Notes: generated by a model not told the origin, from the sequence alone. Counted from the stretch's first letter, positions 7,995-18,713 are shown. The stretch is 39,218 nt of DNA from Peptococcaceae bacterium (GCA_009778595.1 WRJI01000013.1:1-39218), one strand, 5' to 3'. Made by a program: numbers and translations.

Positions 7995-8930
7995 ATGCCG
8001 GATATGGTTGTGGACAAAACCTTTCTTAGTTATATCGACTATGTAACCAATGGGAGTTTGGATAATATAGAGAATAATATGAAGAGAAACATGTCTATCA
8101 TCCGTTCCAACAATCCCCAATACTATGCGGATATTTTGCGATGTTATCAGACTTTCTATTATTGGGGAAAGCTTGATCCTGAGAATAACGTTTACGAGCT
8201 CCTTGAAAATCGCTCAAGAGCCTTGAAAGAGAACCACCATGATTTCTTATGGTTGTATGGCAGGCTTAGTGATTATCGTTCCAAAAGGACATTATTGGGC
8301 ATCGTTGAAAACTGGCTTACATTAAGCATGGTCAGTCTTAGTAGGATTATAGAAACCACCTTCAATCATTATTTTGACTTGGACGTTTTCAAGTGTCATG
8401 CCGATGAAGTTGTGGTTGATCTTGGCGCCTATATCGGCACCACGGTTAAGGACTATTTGGCCAGCTATACCGGGTACAAGAGAATTTATTGCTATGAGAT
8501 TGTCCCGGAGACCTTTCAGAAGTTGCAAGACAATCTTGCCCCTTATCCCAACATTGTATTTCGTCAAAAAGGCGCAGGGGATGTTAATGGTGTTATGTAT
8601 ATCACGGATCAGGAACCCGACCTATCCATGCACAAACTTTCCGACTCGGGGTCAGTTGAAGTCCCTGTGGTGAAAATCGACGATGATATTCTTGAGCCGA
8701 TCACCTTCATCAAGATGGATATTGAGGGCGGAGAACAACAAGCCATAATTGGTTGCAGAAATCACATTCAGACTTCACATCCTAAGCTGGCCATATCCGT
8801 TTATCACAATAACGAAGATATTTGGAAAATCCCGCGCATGATTGACGAGATGGATTCCAGCTATCGTTTTTATTTAAGATATAACGGAGGCCATTATTTT
8901 GCTTCAGAGTATGTGTTGCTAGGGGTGTGA
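7995..8930 (+). CDS. FkbM-family SAM-dependent methyltransferase
   Basis: A 311-residue protein whose C-terminal half has the FkbM methyltransferase pattern. The SAM-binding motif I is VVDLGAYIGTTVKDYL, followed by YCYEIVPETFQKLQDNL (acidic motif II), then FIKMDIEGGEQQAI (the typical D-x-EG-x-E motif) and HPKLAISVYH. The N-terminal half is helical and unassigned. AAAAGGAG at 7977-7984 sets the ATG at 7995. Enzymes of this family methylate hydroxyl groups of sugars or polyketides, often in glycan or antibiotic gene clusters; none is seen here, so the substrate is unknown. The gene is isolated, flanked by direct repeats, and its more AT-rich codon use differs from the MerR and mreB neighbours, hinting at later acquisition. 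Confidence 0.82.
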   Translation: MPDMVVDKTFLSYIDYVTNGSLDNIENNMKRNMSIIRSNNPQYYADILRCYQTFYYWGKLDPENNVYELLENRSRALKENHHDFLWLYGRLSDYRSKRTLLGIVENWLTLSMVSLSRIIETTFNHYFDLDVFKCHADEVVVDLGAYIGTTVKDYLASYTGYKRIYCYEIVPETFQKLQDNLAPYPNIVFRQKGAGDVNGVMYITDQEPDLSMHKLSDSGSVEVPVVKIDDDILEPITFIKMDIEGGEQQAIIGCRNHIQTSHPKLAISVYHNNEDIWKIPRMIDEMDSSYRFYLRYNGGHYFASEYVLLGV

Positions 8931-8939
8931 CTCTGAGGG

Positions 8940-9007
8940 TTCCAATATTTTACATATGACAGATTTCAGGCGGATCCTATAGGATACGACAGTATTAGGC
9001 GTTGACG
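8940..9007 (+). repeat. Direct repeat, right copy, flanking the FkbM gene
   Basis: Its first 30 bases match the left copy exactly. The copy then diverges and contains the perfect 12-base palindrome ATCCTATAGGAT, which the left copy lacks. It lies about 100 bases before the MreB-family gene and may contribute to that gene's upstream region. Confidence 0.75.
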
Positions 9008-9108
9008 AAAGGGCGCATTATTTAGTAGGGTTAACTTGTACAAAAGTATTTTTTCAGAGATCGCCGGGGATTTTTATTCATCGTGAGAGGAAAGAGGGGA
9101 TAGAGAGT

Positions 9109-10083
9109 ATGAATGTTGGTATTGATTTAGGAACAGTGAGCCTTCTTGTCTATGTCGAAGGTCGTGGATTGGTGATCAACGAACCCTCTGTGATCGCTGT
9201 TGAGAAAGAGAGCAGGAAACCGGTGGCTATCGGGCAAACAGCACGGGACATGATCGGCAGGACGCCGACTCATATTGAGACCATACTTCCTATGCGGGAT
9301 GGGGTGATTGCTGATGTTCGAGGGACAGAGATCCTGTTAAAATATTTGCTGAAAAAAGCCAATATATCCTCCAAACCTTTCTTCAAAAACCGTGTTGTTG
9401 TTTGTATTCCTTCAGGGGTGACGGATGTCGAGGAGCGGGCGATCCAGCAAGCGGCAATTCAGGCGGGGGCCAAGAAAGTGAAAATCGTTGAGGAACCGTA
9501 TGCGGCGGCTTTGGGAGCCGGGCTGGATATCATGGGAGCGGCAGGGAACCTGGTGGTGGATGTTGGCGGTGGTACGACGGATATCGCGGTGCTGAGTATG
9601 GGTGGAATTGTGTGCAAAAGCAGCATTCGCGTCGGCGGCAACAGGATGGACGAGGCGATTGTTAAGTATGTACGGCGTATCTATAATTTGGCCATTGGGG
9701 AGCCTACCGCAGAGCAGATTAAGAAAGAGATCGGTTGCGCGTTGCCACAGGGGCGTATGTCCGGCAGTATGAAAGTTAAGGGACGTGATCTTGTGACCGG
9801 GTTGCCTAAAACTATTTCGGTGACATCACAAGATGTATTCTTGGCTCTGGATGACCAACTGCAGAGTATTATCTCGGCTGTCAAGGACGTTTTAGAAAAG
9901 ACGCCGCCGGAGTTGGCCGGTGATATTGAGGATCGGGGCATTTTCCTGACAGGTGGGGGATCCCTGTTGCATTTGTTTGATGAGAGGCTTCAACGGGAAA
10001 CAGGGCTGAAGGCGACGCTGAGCGAGGACCCCGTCGGATGCGTGGTTTGGGGGACGGGCAAGGTTTTGAAACAGTGGGCATAA
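9109..10083 (+). CDS. MreB/Mbl-family rod-shape actin
   Basis: A 324-residue actin-like ATPase. The phosphate-1 motif is GIDLGTVSLLVYV. The segment VINEPSVIAVEKESRKPVAIG is characteristic of MreB. The phosphate-2 motif is VVDVGGGTTDIAVLS, and the adenosine motif is FLTGGGSLLHLFDERL near the end. The length is slightly below the usual 330-345. The start has AAAGAGGGGA upstream. There is no mreC or mreD next to it, so this is probably a standalone paralogue (Mbl or MreBH type) rather than the mreBCD operon copy. It should form membrane-associated filaments guiding lateral cell-wall synthesis. Confidence 0.87.
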   Translation: MNVGIDLGTVSLLVYVEGRGLVINEPSVIAVEKESRKPVAIGQTARDMIGRTPTHIETILPMRDGVIADVRGTEILLKYLLKKANISSKPFFKNRVVVCIPSGVTDVEERAIQQAAIQAGAKKVKIVEEPYAAALGAGLDIMGAAGNLVVDVGGGTTDIAVLSMGGIVCKSSIRVGGNRMDEAIVKYVRRIYNLAIGEPTAEQIKKEIGCALPQGRMSGSMKVKGRDLVTGLPKTISVTSQDVFLALDDQLQSIISAVKDVLEKTPPELAGDIEDRGIFLTGGGSLLHLFDERLQRETGLKATLSEDPVGCVVWGTGKVLKQWA

Positions 10084-10117
10084 GGGCGTGACAGCCCCTT
10101 TCATATGGTAAAAACAA

Positions 10118-10324
10118 TTGCACATGAATGGTAGCATCTCAGATTATCCCCACTTCTTTGACCTTGACGACCATCACCGCTTTATCACAGGGAAACCTAC
10201 GCTTGTCTGTGGAAATACGGCATCTATGCTTTCTAAGACTCGGTATGGTCAAGCATTCACAGTTCTAGGAGACCGCTCTGTACATTATGGAGTGTTTAAT
10301 AGCTGTAGAACCGGCAACGGATAG
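10118..10324 (+). pseudogene. Possible gene fragment in a 490-base gap
   Basis: An open frame of 68 codons without an RBS. Its central part (TGKPTLVCGNTASMLSKTR and then YGQAFTVLGDRSVHYGVF) has the composition and spacing of a folded protein rather than random sequence, but I cannot name the family with confidence. It begins with a TTG and has no upstream coding continuation. It is best read as a relic of a longer gene, or a chance frame. The rest of the gap to 10436 shows nothing recognisable. Confidence 0.3.
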
Positions 10325-10436
10325 CGGGGCAACGGATATAGCATGGGTTCCACGAAAAAGAAATTCTGAGTCAAAATATAAAGGGATCTGAAGATATTCG
10401 ACGAATACAGACAAAGAATGCCTTTAGTAACTTATA

Positions 10437-10527
10437 GACGCGAAGCGTCAATAAAAAAACAAGAAAATCCACATTCTGAATCCTGAATACTGAATCCTGG
10501 ATACTTGCGGGCAGAGCCCGCATTAGA
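10437..10527 (+). repeat. Dispersed heptad-plus-hairpin repeat, copy 1
   Basis: Structure in order: hairpin GACGC-GAA-GCGTC (10437-10449); an A-rich stretch AATAAAAAAACAAGAAAATC; CCACATT; four heptads CTGAATC, CTGAATA, CTGAATC, CTGGATA (10476-10503); CTT; then hairpin GCGGGC-AGA-GCCCGC (10507-10521) and ATTAGAG. The same architecture recurs at 14490, 17081 (inverted) and 38501. This copy lies about 50 bases before the start of the M23 peptidase gene. Confidence 0.85.
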
Positions 10528-10544
10528 GAGATCATCGGGGATAG

Positions 10545-13289
<2,745 letters not shown>

Positions 13290-13317
13290 AGAGAATTAAT
13301 TGGGAGGAGTGTTTTCC

Positions 13318-13881
13318 ATGAGCAAAAAAGGTGTTATTGGGTTGTCGGTTGTCTTGGTGCTAATAGTCTTGGCTTTCACCGGCTACAGGATTCATGATTA
13401 CCTGAAAGAAAAGCGTGCTGAAGATGAGTATTATAAAGCAGTTGAAATCGAATTAGCTTATGGTATTCAGAATGGTGCTTTCTTTGATCTCTATGGATAC
13501 CCCTACTATATGCCCTATAATAAAGACTTTGAGTATACCCTTCAAACCCACATTATTTTCTATACCAGAACGACTGAAAAAAACATCACATTAAAGGACG
13601 TAGAAACCTTCTTGTCAGTTCCAGAGAACCCAGATGGCACACCACGGATTTGGAAAGACGATGAGACCGGGATTATAATAGATTTTGTAGAGTGGTATAA
13701 AGCTGTTAACTCATGGGATCTGAGAGCCTATAAAATGAGCATGATGGATATCTTGGTGAACTATTGCATACAAAATCCAGAATGTCCGTATCTCTCTTTG
13801 CATAGGTTATCACCTGAGCAAATCATCGAACTGGATAAAAAATATTTGGATCCGGACTATGATCTTGTATTAGAGTGGTAA
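13318..13881 (+). CDS. Small single-span membrane protein sharing a C-terminal motif with the upstream protein
   Basis: A 187-residue protein with one N-terminal membrane segment (GVIGLSVVLVLIVLAFTGY), presumably with the rest outside the cytoplasm. GGGAGGAG at 13302-13309 supports the ATG at 13318 over the in-frame TTG at 13300. The last 45 residues (NPECPYLSLHRLSPEQIIEL, then DKKYLDP and a final EW) closely match the end of the 904-residue protein 29 bases upstream. The two genes therefore belong together, probably as an operon. No family is recognised. A binding, anchoring or immunity-like role next to a peptidase is possible but only inferred. A decayed duplicate follows at 14092. Confidence 0.78.
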   Translation: MSKKGVIGLSVVLVLIVLAFTGYRIHDYLKEKRAEDEYYKAVEIELAYGIQNGAFFDLYGYPYYMPYNKDFEYTLQTHIIFYTRTTEKNITLKDVETFLSVPENPDGTPRIWKDDETGIIIDFVEWYKAVNSWDLRAYKMSMMDILVNYCIQNPECPYLSLHRLSPEQIIELDKKYLDPDYDLVLEW

Positions 13882-13916
13882 GAAACCGCAACTTCGTTTT
13901 ACAAATAGGACTCTCG

Positions 13917-14036
13917 TGTAAGGATTTCCTTGCAGATCCAGATGATCCTGTTATCATGTACTTTCTCCAACCATGGGTATTTGAGTATTTTGATGAAAGT
14001 GGAAATTTTGTCAAAGAGAATTTGAATGAACTATGA
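13917..14036 (+). pseudogene. 3' remnant of an unknown gene
   Basis: About 40 codons without their own start or RBS read CKDFLADPDDPVIMYFLQ, then PWVFEYFDESGNFVKENLNE and a stop. The composition is protein-like. The stretch sits between the intact small membrane protein and its decayed duplicate, inside the duplicated unit. It is probably the tail of a gene whose front was lost during the tandem duplication. Confidence 0.4.
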
Positions 14037-14091
14037 GCGCGCGCTTTATATTTGAAGTGGTAAAGAGAATTAATTGGGGGGAGTATTTTCC

Positions 14092-14556
14092 ATGAGAAAA
14101 AATGGTGTTATTGGGTTATCGGTTGTCTTGGTGCTAATAGTCTTGGCTTTCACCGGCTATAGGATTCATGATTATCTGAAAGAAAAGCGCGCTGAAGATG
14201 AATATTATAAACCGGAAAAATCATCAAACTAAGCGACATTGAAGCCTTCTTATCAGTTCAAGCAAATCCGGACGGAACACCTCGGATTTGGAAAGATGAT
14301 GAGACGGGGAACATTATTGACTTTGTTAATTGGTATAAAGCCGGTAACTCAAGGGATCTGGAATTCTATAAGAGTGACCTGCAAGGATTATTGACAGCAT
14401 ATTATGGATCTCATCCTGGATGTCCGTATATAACCCTAGCAGCTCTTAGCCCTGAGCAAATCATTGAACTGGACAAAAAATATCTGGATCCACATTCTGA
14501 ATCCTGAATCCTGAATACTGGATACTTGCGGGGCGTAGCCCGCATTAGAGTGGTAA
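14092..14556 (+). pseudogene. Decayed duplicate of the small membrane protein gene
   Basis: The upstream region, ribosome binding site and first 42 codons nearly repeat those of the intact gene 774 bases earlier, including the end of the preceding 904-residue gene. After DEYYK roughly 46 codons are missing relative to the intact copy. One further base is lost near 14220, so the first frame stops at 14230-14232. The second part continues in another frame (LSDIEAFLSVQANPDGTPR, then RIWKDDETGN and SPEQIIELDKKYLDP). The last codons of the ancestral gene are replaced by a dispersed repeat element, after which the original ATTAGAGTGGTAA end resumes. It clearly cannot make the ancestral protein. Confidence 0.85.
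14490..14550 (+). repeat. Dispersed heptad-plus-hairpin repeat, copy 2 (inside a pseudogene)
   Basis: CCACATT, heptads CTGAATC, CTGAATC, CTGAATA, CTGGATA, then CTT and a hairpin with GCGGG/CCCGC arms, followed by ATTAGAG. Compared with the intact paralogue, it replaces about 15 bases of coding sequence between GGATCC and ATTAGAG. A degenerate partial copy (CTTGCGGCTGTAGTCGC) follows at about 14573-14602. Confidence 0.85.
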
Positions 14557-14714
14557 GGAATCGCAAACAGGATCCTGACTTCTTGCGGCTGTAGTCGCTC
14601 TATGCTATGCTTGTCTTAACCGGAAATGGAGAGGGGCGTGATGCTGAGAATATGATCAGGTTATCGCCGGTGATTCAACCGTATAGCTTAAATAAAGGGG
14701 GCAAAGATTACATT

Positions 14715-15914
14715 ATGAATGAAGTCGTTATTGTTAGCGCCTGCCGTACCGCAATCGCCAAATTCATGGGGAGCCTGAAAGATGTTCAGGCGAATGATTT
14801 AGCCATAACCGCCGGCCGTGCCGCTATGGACAGGATTGGATTGGAACCTGGGATTGTTGACGAATTGGTTTTGGGACAAGTTCTCCCTCACGGGCAGGGA
14901 TCTTTACCTTCGCGTCAAGTGGCTTTGGCTTTAGGATTGCCGGTACGCAGCAATGCGTGTAATGTCAATCAAAATTGCGCTTCCGGCATGAGAGCCCTTG
15001 AGATTGCCTGCAACAATATTGCTTTGGGGAAAACCGATATTGGGCTGGTTATCGGGGTGGAGAGTATGTCCAATATCCCCTATATTGATCTCAAAGCCCG
15101 TAAGGGTTACCGTATGGGTCCCGTCACCCTTGAGGACGCGATGTTATTTGACGGCCTTGAGGATAAAAACGTACCGGGTCATATGGGCATGACCGCCGAG
15201 AACGTTGCTGAAAAGTATGGTATCACTCGGGAAGAGTGTGATCAACTAGCTTTAACCAGCCATCAAAGAGCGACCAAAGCGGTGCAAGAAGGCATCTTCA
15301 AGCGGGAGATTGTCCCCGTGGAGGTGATAACCCGGAAAGCAACCCTGACCTTCGATACGGACGAGCATATGATCCCGGACGCCAGCATAGAATCCATGGC
15401 CAAACTGAAACCCGCTTTCAAAAAAGACGGTGTGGTTACGGCGGCTAATGCGTCAGGGATCAATGACGCGGCTGCCGCGGTGGTTGTGATGTCTAAGACC
15501 AAAGCCTTAGAATTGGGAATCGCCCCGTTAATGAAAATGATCACAATAACCGCTGAAGGTGTCAGTCCGGAGATTATGGGCCTGGGACCGGCAGTGGCCA
15601 TTCCGAAAGCGCTCAAACTGGCCGGGCTGAAGTTCGAGGAAATAGAGTATTGGGAAATCAATGAAGCTTTCGCCGCTCAATTCATTGGCGTATCCCGCAT
15701 GCTTGAGCAGGAGCATGGTTTGGTTCTCGATATGGACAAATGCAACCACAACGGGTCCGGTATCGCTTTGGGGCATCCGGTGGGATGTACCGCTTTGCGT
15801 ATTGTTGTTTCCTTGTATTATGAGATGGCGCGTTTAGGCTTGACTCTGGGGGGAGCTTCCATGTGCGTGGGCGGCGGGCCGGCCATGGCGTCCTTGTGGA
15901 CGCTTCAAATTTAA
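14715..15914 (+). CDS. Acetyl-CoA C-acetyltransferase (thiolase)
   Basis: A 399-residue thiolase. The acyl-accepting cysteine lies in NVNQNCASGMRALE. The NEAFAAQFIG motif and the catalytic His in GIALGHPVGCTALRI are present, as is the second Cys in GGASMCVGGGPAMA. The frame extends upstream to 14607, but family length and the typical MNEVVIVSACRTAIAKF start support the ATG at 14715, with GGGGG about 13 bases before it. It condenses two acetyl-CoA to acetoacetyl-CoA or runs in reverse during beta-oxidation. It is followed after 12 bases by an acyl-CoA dehydrogenase and then a CoA-transferase, consistent with a C4 acyl-CoA module. Crotonase and 3-hydroxyacyl-CoA dehydrogenase genes are not in the window. 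Confidence 0.93.
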   Translation: MNEVVIVSACRTAIAKFMGSLKDVQANDLAITAGRAAMDRIGLEPGIVDELVLGQVLPHGQGSLPSRQVALALGLPVRSNACNVNQNCASGMRALEIACNNIALGKTDIGLVIGVESMSNIPYIDLKARKGYRMGPVTLEDAMLFDGLEDKNVPGHMGMTAENVAEKYGITREECDQLALTSHQRATKAVQEGIFKREIVPVEVITRKATLTFDTDEHMIPDASIESMAKLKPAFKKDGVVTAANASGINDAAAAVVVMSKTKALELGIAPLMKMITITAEGVSPEIMGLGPAVAIPKALKLAGLKFEEIEYWEINEAFAAQFIGVSRMLEQEHGLVLDMDKCNHNGSGIALGHPVGCTALRIVVSLYYEMARLGLTLGGASMCVGGGPAMASLWTLQI

Positions 15915-15926
15915 GGAGGTGTTACC

Positions 15927-17066
15927 ATGGATTTTCGATTGAATGAAGAACAAGAAATGATTCGTGTTACGGCTCGTGATTTCGCCGATAAAGAAATTAT
16001 CCCATATTGTATCGAGTGGGATGAGACCCATACCCTCCCTCGGGACGCTATTAAGAAACTGCACGAGCTGGGATTTATGACCTGTGGCGTGCCGGAAGAA
16101 TACGGCGGATCGGGTTTGGATCATCTGTGTCAGGCTATTGTGGTGGAAGAAATCGCCAGAGGCGACGCGGGACTGGCCACAACATTGGCAGCCAGCACGC
16201 TGCTGGCTGCGGATCCGGTCTATGTGGCCGCGACCCATGAACAAAAAAAATGGTTCTACAGCCGTTTGGTGGACGGCGAGTTGGCCGGATTCTGTCTAAC
16301 GGAACCGGGGTCCGGTTCGGATGCCGCGTCTCTATCCACACGGTGTGTCAAAGATGGCGACAGCTACATTTTAAACGGCACGAAACAGTTTATCAGCAAC
16401 GGCGGCGTTGCCGGCGTTTACACGGTTTTTGCTACAATGGACAAGAGCCTGGGCCACAAAGGGATCTGTGCTTTCATGGTTGACCGCAACACTCCCGGCC
16501 TTTCTGTGGGAGCACCGGAAAACAAGTTGGGTATTCGGAGTTCGAATACCACTCAGGTGATCTTTGAGGATGTCAGGGTCCCGGCTGCCAATCTGTTGGG
16601 CAAAGAAGGCGAAGGTTTCAAAATATGCATGAAAACCCTGGATTTATCCCGGGCTGTTATTGCGTCTATGTCGGTGGGGATTGCTCAAGGAGCTTTCGAG
16701 TGTGCGTTGAAATACTCCCAGGAGCGCAATCAGTTCGGGAAACCTATAAGCAAATTCCAGGCTATCCAGTTTATTTTGGCTGATATGGCCATGAAAGTGG
16801 AAACCGCCCGGTTGTTGTATATGAAAACCGCAGCGAATCAGGATGCCGGTCTGCCTTTCACTCAGCTTTCGGCCATGGCGAAATGTTATGCCGCGGATGT
16901 GGCTATGCAGGTCGCTACAGATGCTGTTCAAGTCTATGGCGGTTATGGTTTTACCAAGGAGTACCCGGTGGAGAAATATTTCCGTGACGCTAAGATCATG
17001 CAGATCTTCGAAGGAACCGCTCAGATTCAAAGAATCGTCATAGCCGGAAATCTGTTAAAAGGCTAA
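15927..17066 (+). CDS. Short-chain acyl-CoA dehydrogenase (butyryl-CoA dehydrogenase-like)
   Basis: A 379-residue FAD enzyme of usual family length. It has the signatures LTEPGSGSDAAS, the FAD/ETF-side segment ERNQFGKPISKFQAIQF, and the C-terminal YGGYGFTKEYPVEKYFRDA with IFEGTAQIQRIVI. The Glu of IFEGT is the catalytic base in the short-chain branch. The start ATG follows AAGGAGG. The enzyme oxidises or reduces a short acyl-CoA with electron-transfer flavoprotein as partner; no etfAB genes are nearby. It is in the same orientation as the upstream thiolase, 12 bases away, so they are co-transcribed. An inverted copy of the dispersed repeat lies just after the stop. Confidence 0.93.
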   Translation: MDFRLNEEQEMIRVTARDFADKEIIPYCIEWDETHTLPRDAIKKLHELGFMTCGVPEEYGGSGLDHLCQAIVVEEIARGDAGLATTLAASTLLAADPVYVAATHEQKKWFYSRLVDGELAGFCLTEPGSGSDAASLSTRCVKDGDSYILNGTKQFISNGGVAGVYTVFATMDKSLGHKGICAFMVDRNTPGLSVGAPENKLGIRSSNTTQVIFEDVRVPAANLLGKEGEGFKICMKTLDLSRAVIASMSVGIAQGAFECALKYSQERNQFGKPISKFQAIQFILADMAMKVETARLLYMKTAANQDAGLPFTQLSAMAKCYAADVAMQVATDAVQVYGGYGFTKEYPVEKYFRDAKIMQIFEGTAQIQRIVIAGNLLKG

Positions 17067-17080
17067 CAGGAAAGAACTAA

Positions 17081-17156
17081 CGCGGTCTTCGACCGCAAGT
17101 ATCCAGTATTCAGTATTCAGGATTCAGAATGTGGATTTTCTTGTTTTTTATTGATG
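17081..17156 (-). repeat. Dispersed heptad-plus-hairpin repeat, copy 3 (inverted)
   Basis: Read on the minus strand: A-rich stretch, CCACATT, heptads CTGAATC, CTGAATA, CTGAATA, CTGGATA, CTT, then hairpin GCGGTC-GAA-GACCGC. The hairpin stem differs from copy 1 (GCGGGC/GCCCGC) by a paired change on both arms, which preserves base pairing. It lies between the acyl-CoA dehydrogenase and CoA-transferase genes, 14 bases after the former's stop, and may act as a transcript-end or stability element. Confidence 0.85.
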
Positions 17157-17191
17157 TTGTTGCAACCTAAGCGACTAAGGAGGAAATGAAT

Positions 17192-18541
17192 ATGGATTAT
17201 TCGAAAGAGTATAACAGCAAATTGGTTTCGGCTGAAGAGGCGGCCAAAGTTGTCAAATCGGGGGATATTGTGAAGTATGGCCATTTTGCTATGGCACCGA
17301 CCTATTTTGATGCCGAACTGGGAAAAAGAACAGATTTGAAGGGTGTTCGCGTCTATTCGATTACGTTTCCCGGATCGGCCCAAGTGGCTGCAAACGACCC
17401 GGAAAGCGATCATTTCATCTACAACAACTGGCATTTCAGCGGTGGAGACCGGGCCTTACATGATAAAGGGGTCTGTCATTATGTTCCCCTGTTGTATCAT
17501 GAGTACCATCAACTGAATCTGGATCATCCGGAAGTTCACGCCGGGGATGTAGCGGTTACGAAAGTAGCACCGATGGATGCTTTCGGGTTTTTCAATCTGG
17601 GCACATCCAATTCCGGTATTGCTCTGGATATGAAGATGGCCAAAAAAGTCATCGTCGAAGTGAACGATCAAGTGCCTTACGCTCTGGGCGGTTTCGAAAA
17701 CTGTGTTCACATTTCCCAAGTCGATATGATTGTCGAGTCGGATAACCAGCCCCTCCTCCAAGTGAAACCCGTCGAACCCACAGACGTGGACAAAAAGGTT
17801 GCCGCCTATGTTATGGAGCTGATAGAAGACGGCTCGAATATCCAATTGGGGATCGGCGGAATGCCCAACGCGGTGGGAACCATGATCGCTCAATCGGATC
17901 TGAAAAACCTGGGCGGTCATACCGAAATGTTGGTTGACGCGTATATGCATATGATTGAAGCCGGTGTCATGAACAATTCTTTGAAACCTTTTGACTCAGG
18001 CCGTATTGCTTACACTTTTGCGTTGGGCACTCAGGAGTTGTATTCCTGGATGCATATGAATCCCCAAATCGCCAGCTATCCGGTTTACTATACCAACGAT
18101 CCTGCAAGGATTTCCAGCTTGGATAAAGTTATCTCCATTAATAATGGTATTGAGATCGACCTGTTCAGCCAAGTGTGTTCCGAATCCAACGGACCTCGAC
18201 ACATCACCGGAACCGGCGGACAGTTTGACTTCATCTATTCCGCTTACCATTCCAAGGGGGGCAAAGGAATTCTTTGCATTTCGTCGGTCCATGAGAACAA
18301 GAAAACCGGGGAAAAGAAATCCCGCATCGTTCCGACCCTTGCCGCCGGCGGTATCGTCACCATGCCCAGAACGGCGGTTCATTATGTCATTACCGAATAC
18401 GGCATCGTGGATCTCAAGTCCAAGAGCACATGGCAGAGAGCCGAACTGCTTATCGGCATTGCCCATCCGGATTTCCGGGATGATCTCATCAAAGAAGCCG
18501 AGAAAATGAAAATCTGGGTGCCCAGCAATAAGTTGGTCTAA
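17192..18541 (+). CDS. Acetyl-CoA hydrolase/transferase family CoA-transferase
   Basis: A 449-residue enzyme of the 4-hydroxybutyrate/butyryl-CoA:acetate CoA-transferase group. Visible signatures are IQLGIGGMPNAVG, the catalytic-glutamate region SQVCSESNGPRHITGTGGQF, and the C-terminal VHYVITEYGIVDLKSKS with RAELLIGIAHPDFRDDL. AAGGAGG at 17177-17183 sits eight bases from the ATG at 17192 and only two from the ATG at 17186, so 17192 is preferred. It would move CoA between a short acyl-CoA and acetate, completing butyrate or similar acid formation or activation with the upstream thiolase and dehydrogenase. The exact acid cannot be told from sequence alone. Confidence 0.9.
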   Translation: MDYSKEYNSKLVSAEEAAKVVKSGDIVKYGHFAMAPTYFDAELGKRTDLKGVRVYSITFPGSAQVAANDPESDHFIYNNWHFSGGDRALHDKGVCHYVPLLYHEYHQLNLDHPEVHAGDVAVTKVAPMDAFGFFNLGTSNSGIALDMKMAKKVIVEVNDQVPYALGGFENCVHISQVDMIVESDNQPLLQVKPVEPTDVDKKVAAYVMELIEDGSNIQLGIGGMPNAVGTMIAQSDLKNLGGHTEMLVDAYMHMIEAGVMNNSLKPFDSGRIAYTFALGTQELYSWMHMNPQIASYPVYYTNDPARISSLDKVISINNGIEIDLFSQVCSESNGPRHITGTGGQFDFIYSAYHSKGGKGILCISSVHENKKTGEKKSRIVPTLAAGGIVTMPRTAVHYVITEYGIVDLKSKSTWQRAELLIGIAHPDFRDDLIKEAEKMKIWVPSNKLV

Positions 18542-18626
18542 AGGAAGCCAACACGAACGGTTCATACTGACGAAGATACGCCTGTCGTTTTGCGCATAGG
18601 GCGGATCTTGTAACCTGATGGTCAGA

Positions 18627-18679
18627 ATACCGTAGACCGCAGACGAAATAGAATTGCATTTCGTCTGTGTCTACGGTAT
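18627..18679 (+). terminator. Long inverted repeat between the CoA-transferase and aspartate kinase genes
   Basis: ATACCGTAGA and CAGACGAAAT pair with ATTTCGTCTG and TCTACGGTAT, giving two perfect 10-base helices separated by a small CC/TG internal loop and capped by an eight-base loop. There is no T-run afterwards, so it is not a textbook terminator. It could be a processed transcript end, a leader hairpin of the aspartate kinase gene, or a miniature mobile element. Confidence 0.5.
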
Positions 18680-18713
18680 TATCAATATAAAATTACAATT
18701 GGAAAGAGAAGAA

